Assembly (NCBI GenBank): GCA_030619345.1
Contig: JAUXBO010000146.1
Span: 1-6,472 of the forward strand
DNA from: Candidatus Zixiibacteriota bacterium
GTDB lineage: Bacteria > Zixibacteria > MSB-5A5 > GN15 > FEB-12
DNA: 6,472 nt
Direction of reading: 5' to 3'
Program-made: the position numbers and the translations under genes
Shown here: piece after piece, positions 1 to 4,568 of the stretch
Position numbering within the stretch: the stretch's first letter is position 1
How the letters are laid out: each line of letters begins with the position of its first letter
Notes under the pieces: model-generated
Database searches by the model: none
What the model saw: the letters and a program-made list of their open reading frames with translations, nothing else
Told to the model about the DNA's origin: nothing

Positions 1-30
1 CCTGGATTGCCTTTGGCGGTGAGGAGAGCA

Positions 31-67
31 AAGGTCTCAGCTTCAAGGTTGAGACCTTACTTTTTTT
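31..67 (+). terminator. Rho-independent terminator of a gene lying left of the window
   Basis: A perfect 9-bp inverted repeat, AAGGTCTCA (31-39) and TGAGACCTT (50-58), encloses a 10-nt loop and is followed by AC and seven T (61-67). This is the classic intrinsic terminator layout for rightward transcription. An in-frame TGA at 20-22 just before it could be the end of the upstream gene, but only seven codons are visible, so no gene is called. In the other direction there is only a short T run, so it is not a convincing terminator for the leftward operon. Confidence 0.8.
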
Positions 68-78
68 CGGATATAGAA

Positions 79-155
79 GTAGGGTGGATCTGTCTTCAGA
101 CCCGCCATTATAAGAATAAAGGCAAGTCTGAAGAGTGAAGACAGACCTGCTCTAC
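79..155. repeat. REP-like imperfect inverted repeat
   Basis: The left arm (79-106, GTAGGGTGGATCTGTCTTC then AGACCCGCC) and the right arm (121-155, read on the minus strand as GTAGAGCAGGTCTGTCTTC, then six extra bases, then AGACTTGCC) are near-copies in opposite orientation around a 14-nt AT-rich centre. Each arm can also fold by itself, because TCTG and CAGA face each other across TCTT on the left and GTCTG and CAGAC across 11 nt on the right. This is the build of a dispersed REP/MITE-like intergenic repeat. There is no transposase and no clear target duplication. A related fragment, GGCAGGCCTGAAGA, lies at 5615-5628. Confidence 0.6.
109..150 (-). terminator. Possible terminator of the leftward operon, formed by the repeat
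   Basis: Read leftward, GCAGGTCTG (150-142) can pair with CAGACTTGC (130-122), a 9-bp stem with one G-U pair and an 11-nt loop. It is followed by a U-rich stretch (CCTTTATTCTTAT). It lies 25 bp beyond the thioesterase stop codon, where a terminator would be expected. The tail is not a clean U run, so this is a tentative second role for the repeat arm. Confidence 0.35.
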
Positions 156-174
156 GAGGACTTTTTTGTGGGCG

Positions 175-588
175 CTACCGATTTATGAAACTGCCAATTG
201 CTCTTGCTTTTGTCTGGCCGTCTTGGGACAGTTCTGCTTCCACGAGTTGTAGGGACGCTTTCGACTTGGTAATGCGAGCCATCAAATGGACGGTATTGTC
301 GATAAATACCGGGTGTAAATATCGGACCTCCAGTCGTGCGGTCAGAGCTTTCACACCTGCCGCAAACAGGCAATTGGTCATAATCCCATCAAGAAGAAGT
401 GAGACTATTCCTCCGTGCAGTAAGCCGGGATAGCTCTGCAGGAGACAGTCGGGATCGATTTTGCATTCAACTATTCCGTCGCCTTTTAATTCTACGTTTA
501 GCCTCAGACCGAGGCTGTCAGTCTCACTTCAGAGCAGGCAGTCAGGATGCTCCCGTTCGCGAATCAGATTGAGGGGTTCATCAGTCAA
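175..588 (-). CDS. PaaI-type hotdog thioesterase, probable selenoprotein (in-frame UGA read as Sec20)
   Basis: This is a predicted acyl-CoA thioesterase of the PaaI/hotdog family, cytosolic, with unknown substrate. It has 137 codons if the TGA at 529-531 is read through, a normal length. Residues 14-20 read HPDCLL-U, then SETDSLGL. In homologues known to me this place is a CxxC followed by a GL pair, so the UGA takes the place of the second Cys. The active-site signature HGG (58-60) and Asp67 in SLLLDG are intact, as is the central strand LEVRYLHPV. I chose TTG at 588 because AGGAG (600-596) lies 7 nt ahead; GTG at 591 is possible. The SD begins 2 nt after the trmO stop, so the two are co-transcribed. 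The 19 codons before the TGA are in frame with the domain after it, and there is no frameshift or second stop. Alternatives are a recent nonsense mutation or a base-call error, leaving a 68-residue fragment from Met70. Confidence 0.8.
500..531 (-). promoter_or_regulatory. Candidate bacterial SECIS element with its UGA codon
   Basis: On the minus strand the UGA (531-529) is followed by 12 nt, then AGCCUC (516-511), loop GGUCU (510-506) and GAGGCU (505-500), a perfect 6-bp stem. Bacterial SECIS elements sit inside the coding region right after the UGA, with an apical loop about 16-37 nt downstream and a G in the first two loop positions. Here the spacing to the loop is 18 nt and the loop begins GG. 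From memory, the E. coli fdhF element also places GGU CUG 18 nt after its UGA. The loop codes for the Gly-Leu pair conserved in this protein family, so part of the match could be protein-driven; the stem is not explained that way. Confidence 0.65.
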
Positions 589-595
589 CACTATT

Positions 596-600
596 CTCCT
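596..600 (-). promoter_or_regulatory. Shine-Dalgarno site of the thioesterase
   Basis: AGGAG lies 7 nt before TTG (588) and 4 nt before GTG (591), and begins 2 nt after the trmO stop codon (602-604). It matters because it puts the start upstream of the in-frame TGA and so argues that translation really begins before it. Confidence 0.75.
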
Positions 601-601
601 G

Positions 602-1084
602 TCAATAATTTTGGCTCTCATCGTTCATGGCACGTTTGTACACATCGCCCAACCAACCCAATCTCACCGAGCGTCGACGTGACAATTCAGGGATATACGG
701 CGTGATGTCAAGCAAAGGTGTTCCGTCAATCATATCAATCCCCTGTACGTGCAGAGTCGCCTCTTTTATAAAATCAAGATTGACAATTGAAAGGCCGATT
801 GGGTTGGGTCTGTCCGGGGCTCTGGTGGCAAAAACACCGCGAGGTTTCTCGTCGATTGATGGGATGGTCTTGAGATGGTACGAAAGTGACTGGTGGTGAT
901 GGACCAGCAGTATGATGTGTGAGAAGCCCTGTAAATCACTCAATCCTTCAACATATTCGGGGAACAATTCAATTGTACCGCTGGCCTTGGATAATAGATG
1001 TGATTTCCGTGGGACATCCTCTATATGCAAATATGGAGAATGAACAACACCAATCGATCGATATACTATTGGTAAAGTCTGCAT
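602..1084 (-). CDS. trmO: tRNA (N6-threonylcarbamoyladenosine37-N6)-methyltransferase TrmO
   Basis: This is a SAM-dependent enzyme of the TrmO (YaeB/TsaA/VirR) family that methylates t6A at position 37 of tRNA, in E. coli tRNA-Thr, to m6t6A. It acts in the cytosol. The 160 residues show the family landmarks: SIGVVHSPY at 10-18, the core RGVFATRAPDRPNPIGLS (82-99) that builds the SAM and tRNA site, and DGTPLLDITPYIPE (120-133). It has the short single-domain form, without the extra C-terminal domain of the 235-residue E. coli protein. The ATG at 1082-1084 has GGAG 10 nt ahead. It lies 63 bp after the DUF134 regulator gene and just before the thioesterase on the same strand, so it is the middle gene of a three-gene unit. 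A weak -10-like TATACT upstream could give it an extra promoter, but no matching -35 is visible. Confidence 0.93.
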   Translation of the reverse strand: MQTLPIVYRSIGVVHSPYLHIEDVPRKSHLLSKASGTIELFPEYVEGLSDLQGFSHIILLVHHHQSLSYHLKTIPSIDEKPRGVFATRAPDRPNPIGLSIVNLDFIKEATLHVQGIDMIDGTPLLDITPYIPELSRRRSVRLGWLGDVYKRAMNDESQNY

Positions 1085-1147
1085 ATTAGTTTTACTCCAT
1101 TACTGGTTATATTGATGGGCAACTTAGACACAGTATAGTTACTAGCA

Positions 1148-1453
1148 TCATCTACCGCCATCTTTGTCCATATTATTCTTAAGGTTTATGGTAATAGCCG
1201 AATTATTCAGAATTGCTTCGAGTAATTGACTCCGCCCCTGATAGAGTAATCGCTGAATCGTTCCCCGGGAAATCCCCATCTTCGTACCGGCTGCTTCTTG
1301 ATCAATTTGCTCCAGGTCGCACAAGCGCATAGCCTCGAATTGATCCAGGGACAAATCAACGTTCCCGATATCTTTCATGGGAACGCCCTGGGGTTTGTAC
1401 ACTCGGTCGGCTTGGTATCTGCGGCAGAATCTTTTTTTTCTGGGTCGAGGCAA
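1148..1453 (-). CDS. DUF134/UPF0251 family HTH regulator
   Basis: This is a 101-residue member of the DUF134 (UPF0251) family, small proteins with a sigma-70 region 4-like helix-turn-helix, presumed DNA-binding. The N-terminus MPRPRKKRFCRR is the family signature. The HTH lies at about 38-80, with the helices FEAMRLCDLEQI, EAAGTKMGIS and RGTIQRLLYQGRSQLLEAI. The usual glycine-rich cysteine tail is short and ends in NNMDKDGGR. The TTG start (1451-1453) is chosen because MPRP begins there and AAGGA sits 9 nt before it. It is the first gene of the leftward operon with trmO and the thioesterase. A consensus-like promoter and a 22-bp palindrome lie directly upstream. By its fold and position it could bind that palindrome and repress its own operon; this is inference. 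The effector is unknown. Confidence 0.85.
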   Translation of the reverse strand: MPRPRKKRFCRRYQADRVYKPQGVPMKDIGNVDLSLDQFEAMRLCDLEQIDQEAAGTKMGISRGTIQRLLYQGRSQLLEAILNNSAITINLKNNMDKDGGR

Positions 1454-1470
1454 TTTCGGTTTTCCTTCAT

Positions 1471-1492
1471 ATTATGTGCATATGCACATAAT
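1471..1492. promoter_or_regulatory. Perfect 22-bp palindrome, probable operator of the DUF134 operon
   Basis: ATTATGTGCAT followed by ATGCACATAAT is a perfect inverted repeat with no spacer, 18 bp before the DUF134 start codon. Its outer edge is 1 bp from the -10 box on the minus strand, so it covers the expected transcription start. A bound protein here would block RNA polymerase. The binding protein is not shown by the sequence; DUF134 itself is the nearest candidate. Confidence 0.75.
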
Positions 1493-1493
1493 G

Positions 1494-1522
1494 AATATCG
1501 GCCAGCTGCTCTAATATGTCAA
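1494..1522 (-). promoter_or_regulatory. Promoter of the DUF134-trmO-thioesterase operon
   Basis: On the minus strand there is a perfect -35 TTGACA (1522-1517), a 17-bp spacer and a -10 GATATT (1499-1494). This is close to the housekeeping sigma consensus and ideally spaced. The start point would fall about 7 bp further, inside the palindrome. Confidence 0.75.
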
Positions 1523-1670
1523 GACGAATATACTCTTTTTTTGCCTAATGTGGAAAATGAGTCAGGGATTGTGGTTCGTCGACCAACGAGGCCTTGGTAT
1601 TAGACTTCAAGCACTCAAGGATGGGAGTGGCGCACGGGGAAGTTGTCGGAACTGAGTAAACTGTTCTGAC

Positions 1671-1688
1671 CTACTCGATTAGGAGTAG
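1671..1688. repeat. Short inverted repeat in the gap before the PP-loop gene's 3' end
   Basis: CTACTC (1671-1676) and GAGTAG (1683-1688) face each other across GATTAG. There is no T run on either side, so it is not a terminator by itself. It is directly next to the dispersed repeat at 1690-1717. The rest of the 1523-1763 gap shows no gene that I can support. Confidence 0.35.
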
Positions 1689-1689
1689 C

Positions 1690-1717
1690 AATCACCCTTC
1701 GACAGGCTCAGGGTGAC
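1690..1717. repeat. Dispersed intergenic repeat, copy 1
   Basis: The 28 bases from AATCACCC to GGGTGAC are identical to those at 5951-5978. The unit is an inverted repeat with outer arms TCACCCT and AGGGTGA around TCGACAGGCTC. Near-identical sequences (often seen as CCCTTCGACAGGCTCAGGG) occur between genes in many unrelated bacterial genomes; this is from general knowledge. It lies 46 bp beyond the PP-loop stop and may form an RNA hairpin at the end of that transcript. Confidence 0.85.
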
Positions 1718-1763
1718 TTTGGATGCGAATTGTTGCCTCTGCTAAAGGACAATGATCTTTCCG

Positions 1764-2786
1764 TTACACCCGCACTAATGCTATATCTTTGTCGTCGGCG
1801 GGGGGGACGTCATAGGTAGGGTTGGTGTCGTCGCTGGTCAAAGTGACTTTCACGCTCGGCTTTTTCTTGTCGGCGGAATAACGGGCAGTGATCATGGCTG
1901 CTTTCTTGATGTTATCTTCGGAAGTGTCACCAATCAGGAGTGTTGTCGGTGAACCAATTTCGACTGCCTCAAGAACAAAATGATGCGGCCTCCGGTAAAC
2001 CATAATCTGGAGATTATCAGGTTCATTGCGGCCTACAATGACTTTTGTATTCTTATCCAGACGGAAATGTCGTCCGACCCGCAGCAGGTTTAGATCATCG
2101 AATCCTATATGTTCCGTATGGGCGAGCAGATCACGCAGTCGTTTAGAATAGTTTTCGTCCGTGAGCAGGCAGCCCGAAGCAGGGGCGGGGTAGTCCTGAA
2201 GTCCAAATTCCTCGGCCAGTTCAATCTGACGCTTTCTACTGCGACCGGAGATGTCTTCAAGTTGATCACGATCCAAAAGGCCGCTTAATTCCGGATCGGT
2301 CGGTTTCAACAGTTTGGCTGAAAGCGGTCGTACTAACTTGCCACTCAGCCCGGTCTCTCTCTCGGTCAGGTTTAGTCTGTCCTTGACCTGTGACATCGGT
2401 CGCTGTCCGAGTACTTCACCGGTGAAGATGAAATCGGCGTTGAGCATTTCCATCAACTCTTTGCCTTCATTGAGCATCAGGATTCGGCAATCCGTGCAGG
2501 GGTTCATGTTTTTGCCGCGCCCGTGTTTTGGGTTTTTGACTATGTCCACGAATTTCTGCCCGAGGTGCATCAGCTTGACATTGAAGCCGTATTTCTCGGC
2601 GACCGGATATGGATTGGAGCCGCAGGAGGAACAGTCGCCAAGGTCGCATCCAAAGTGGGTCATAAATGTCAGCGCGGTTACTTCGATATTCTGCCTGAGT
2701 ACAAGCAGAACTGCCAGGGTGGAGTCGAGTCCACCCGAGAAGAGCGCTATAGCGTGTCCGCGTTTCTTTTCGTTGTTTTTGTCCAA
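1764..2786 (-). CDS. PP-loop ATPase with NFACT-R-like C-terminus, predicted tRNA sulfur-modification enzyme
   Basis: This is a 340-residue MnmA/ThiI-like protein that probably adenylates a tRNA uridine before sulfur transfer; the exact position is not known. The PP-loop SGGLDST is at residues 17-23, right after ALF. Cysteines that could carry persulfide or bind metal are at 47, 52 and 55 (GCDLGDCSSC), at 97 and 100 (NPCTDC) and at 206 (ASGC). Residues about 120-210 (FTGEVLGQRPMSQ to PAPASGCLLTD) match this PP-loop group. From about 233 the sequence LLRVGRHFRLD, VIVGRNEPDN and HHFVLE resembles NFACT-R (DUF814), an RNA-binding domain, here in place of the THUMP domain of classical ThiI. The TTG start is fixed by GAGGAG 5 nt upstream. 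It is transcribed alone, divergently from mlaE. The tail (305-340) is charged and less conserved. Confidence 0.8.
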   Translation of the reverse strand: MDKNNEKKRGHAIALFSGGLDSTLAVLLVLRQNIEVTALTFMTHFGCDLGDCSSCGSNPYPVAEKYGFNVKLMHLGQKFVDIVKNPKHGRGKNMNPCTDCRILMLNEGKELMEMLNADFIFTGEVLGQRPMSQVKDRLNLTERETGLSGKLVRPLSAKLLKPTDPELSGLLDRDQLEDISGRSRKRQIELAEEFGLQDYPAPASGCLLTDENYSKRLRDLLAHTEHIGFDDLNLLRVGRHFRLDKNTKVIVGRNEPDNLQIMVYRRPHHFVLEAVEIGSPTTLLIGDTSEDNIKKAAMITARYSADKKKPSVKVTLTSDDTNPTYDVPPADDKDIALVRV

Positions 2787-2791
2787 CCTGT

Positions 2792-2797
2792 CTCCTC
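2792..2797 (-). promoter_or_regulatory. Shine-Dalgarno site that fixes the TTG start of the PP-loop gene
   Basis: GAGGAG on the minus strand sits 5 nt (ACAGG) before the TTG at 2784-2786. No ATG competes nearby in frame, so the rare start codon is well supported. Confidence 0.8.
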
Positions 2798-2853
2798 AAA
2801 AGGGCGTAATCTTCACATAATATAGAACGGCTTTGCTACCGGATTGTTTGTGT

Positions 2854-2882
2854 CGAATAGCTAATTTTTACTGATTTGTCAA
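2854..2882 (-). promoter_or_regulatory. Promoter of the PP-loop gene
   Basis: On the minus strand there is a perfect -35 TTGACA (2882-2877), a 17-bp spacer rich in A and T, and a poor -10 TATTCG (2859-2854). The leader would be about 60 nt. An alternative -10, TATATT, near 2819 lacks a good -35. Confidence 0.5.
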
Positions 2883-2896
2883 GCAAGCGTTTTGCC

Positions 2897-2925
2897 TTGA
2901 CGGAAGATATAAACAGGGCTACTAT
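2897..2925 (+). promoter_or_regulatory. Promoter of the mlaEFD operon
   Basis: The -35 TTGACG (2897-2902) and -10 TACTAT (2920-2925) are exactly 17 bp apart, so transcription should begin near 2932, just ahead of the Shine-Dalgarno region at 2942-2950. Its -35 box lies only 14 bp from the -35 box of the divergent PP-loop promoter. Confidence 0.75.
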
Positions 2926-2941
2926 TGACTCGAACTTAGAA

Positions 2942-2950
2942 AGGACGGAG
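2942..2950 (+). promoter_or_regulatory. Shine-Dalgarno region ahead of mlaE
   Basis: AGGACGGAG is the only purine-rich site between the promoter and the mlaE frame. It lies 25 nt before TTG 2976, 13 nt before CTG 2964 and 4 nt before ATC 2955, all in frame. Its position suggests that the true start may be upstream of 2976 and non-standard. Confidence 0.5.
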
Positions 2951-2975
2951 TGCTATCTTAAGCCTGATTAACAGA

Positions 2976-3737
2976 TTGCTGAAACATTTCGTCTACCAGT
3001 GCCAGGAATTGTTCTTTTTCTCGCTACGGATGACAGCTGGAATATTCTCACGGCGATTGTATCTTCACGAGACTATGGAGCAGATGTATCTTATTGGAAT
3101 CGGATCGATGTTCCTGATTGTCCTGACCGGTATTTTTGCCGGGCAGGGGTTCGCGTTGGCGTTCTCAGTCGAACTGGCTGATTTTGGCGCCAAGAATTAC
3201 CTGGGACGTATTATGTCGATTTCAATTGTCCGCGAGCTGGGACCGGTCCTGACCGGTCTGATGATAGCGGCACGGGTGGCTTCGGGGATCACGGCAGAAA
3301 TCGGTGCCATGAAGTCCTCCAACCAGATAGATGCTATGACCGCTTTTGGGATTGACCCGATGAGCAAGATTGCCGTTCCGAGATTAATAGCACTGATCGT
3401 AATGGTTCCGGTTCTTACCGTATTCTGCGATGCTATCGCGCTGGCCGGTGGATGGGTGATATCGATATTTATTGCCCATGTCAGCAGTACAATGTATTGG
3501 GCGGCTGTTAAGGAGAGGCTGGTTTTTGGAAATCTGTTGATCGGTCTTTTAAAGCCGGTGGTTTTCTCCTTTGTGATCGCCTATATCGCATGCTACAAAG
3601 GATTCACCGCTGAAGGCGGCACCAAGGGAGTCGGCAAGGCAACGACCGAATCAGTGGTGCTGACATCGATAACAATTCTGATAGTAAATTTCTTTATCAC
3701 TAAAGTCGTCTTCTCTTATCTCAAGGGATACTTATGA
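2976..3737 (+). CDS. mlaE: MlaE-family permease of an MCE lipid transporter
   Basis: This is the inner-membrane permease of the Mla/MCE ABC system, which moves phospholipids between the inner membrane and the MCE ring. It has 253 residues from TTG 2976. Hydrophobic segments are seen at about 38-62, 84-106, 135-168, 190-206 and 228-247. The MlaE signature is intact: SIVRELGPVLTGLMIAARV (83-101), GITAEIGAMKSSNQIDAM (104-121) and GIDP (125-128). The N-terminus is uncertain: the frame is open from 2940, no ATG precedes the conserved part except Met19 (3030), which lacks a ribosome site, and the purine-rich SD fits a start between 2955 and 2964 better. The extra residues would extend the usual N-terminal amphipathic helix. 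Its stop overlaps the mlaF start by 4 bp (ATGA), showing translational coupling. Confidence 0.92.
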   Translation: MLKHFVYQCQELFFFSLRMTAGIFSRRLYLHETMEQMYLIGIGSMFLIVLTGIFAGQGFALAFSVELADFGAKNYLGRIMSISIVRELGPVLTGLMIAARVASGITAEIGAMKSSNQIDAMTAFGIDPMSKIAVPRLIALIVMVPVLTVFCDAIALAGGWVISIFIAHVSSTMYWAAVKERLVFGNLLIGLLKPVVFSFVIAYIACYKGFTAEGGTKGVGKATTESVVLTSITILIVNFFITKVVFSYLKGYL

Positions 3738-4510
3738 TAAAGTTACGAAATGTAAGTTTCTCGTATGGGGAAAATGAGGTTCTCAAGAATGTTTCGTTCG
3801 AAACCGGAGACGGTAAGTCATTGGTGATCATGGGACCTTCGGGATCTGGTAAATCGACGATTCTGCGACTGCTTCTGGGGCTTGAGAGCCCGCACGAGGG
3901 CGAAGTGCTGATTAACGGAGACAATATCTGCACCATGTCCGAAGCGCAAAAAAGGGAGACTCGTAAAAAAATGGGGATGGTTTTTCAAGATGGGGCTCTG
4001 TTCGATTCGCTGACGGTAGGTGAGAATGTCGGGTATTATCTTATTGAGCATACCAAGATGAAGTTTGATCTGATCGGCGAAAAAGTTGAAGAGATGCTTG
4101 GATTTGTTGGACTCGGTGGTGATAACGTTATTGATAAATTGCCCGAACAACTCTCCGGGGGGATGCAGCGACGGGTGGCGATTGCTCGTGCCCTACTATC
4201 GACCGATCCCAAATTGATGTTGTTTGATGAACCTACGACCGGACTTGATCCCTTTGCTACCCGCAACGTTTTGAATCTGATCAGAAAGGTCAATAGTGAG
4301 AAGGGGATCGCGACAATTGTAGTCACGCACCAGATTGCCGACGCCATCGAGATTGCGGACAAGTACGTTATTTTGCATGAAGGACAGGTAGCGTTTGACG
4401 GCGGGCTTGATGAACTGCGTGACTGCAGCGATGAAAGACTAAAGAATTTCCTGGAGCCATTTCGGGAGTCCTTCCGACTGGTACTGGGGAAGAATTTTGT
4501 GGATTGTTAG
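3734..4510 (+). CDS. mlaF: MlaF-family ABC transporter ATPase
   Basis: This is the cytoplasmic ATPase that pairs with MlaE and powers lipid transport. All ABC motifs are present in its 258 residues: Walker A GPSGSGKST (34-42), Q-loop Gln85 in MVFQDGALFDSLTV (typical of the MlaF group), signature LSGGM (140-144), Walker B LMLFDEP (161-167), D-loop GLDP (170-173) and switch His199 in VTHQ. The C-terminal segment 225-258 is where MlaF proteins contact each other and the small STAS protein MlaB in E. coli; no mlaB is present here. The ATG overlaps the mlaE stop, and AAGGGA just before it can serve as the ribosome site. No abnormality is seen, so it should be an active ATPase. Confidence 0.96.
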   Translation: MIKLRNVSFSYGENEVLKNVSFETGDGKSLVIMGPSGSGKSTILRLLLGLESPHEGEVLINGDNICTMSEAQKRETRKKMGMVFQDGALFDSLTVGENVGYYLIEHTKMKFDLIGEKVEEMLGFVGLGGDNVIDKLPEQLSGGMQRRVAIARALLSTDPKLMLFDEPTTGLDPFATRNVLNLIRKVNSEKGIATIVVTHQIADAIEIADKYVILHEGQVAFDGGLDELRDCSDERLKNFLEPFRESFRLVLGKNFVDC

Positions 4511-4568
4511 TAGTCCTATGGGATATGATACAGATAGTCACATAATGAATAATTATGGAAATTGAAAT

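Noticed and set aside
3..110. Rightward open stretch at the left edge that could be the end of a gene
   Set aside because: It runs through the strong terminator and the repeat, and its 35 residues match nothing I know. The window is cut too close to decide.
529..531. TGA as a reassigned codon (Trp or Gly code)
   Set aside because: TGA is the true stop of trmO, DUF134, mlaE and the GIY-YIG gene, and Trp is TGG throughout. Only a local recoding, mutation or error remains.
1132..1160. Separate promoter for trmO
   Set aside because: TATACT is a good -10, but the -35 region (TGGCGG) does not fit. The short gap favours read-through from DUF134.
1690..1717. Dispersed repeats as a CRISPR array or IS ends
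   Set aside because: There is no regular spacing and no cas or transposase gene; the copies are scattered palindromic units.
2314..2820. Rightward 168-codon open frame
   Set aside because: It lies fully opposite the PP-loop gene, has low-complexity Ser/Pro-rich translation and no ribosome site. It is an antisense shadow.
4541..4557. CATAAT/ATTATG inverted repeat before mlaD
   Set aside because: It is short and AT-rich with no T run; too weak to call a regulatory element.
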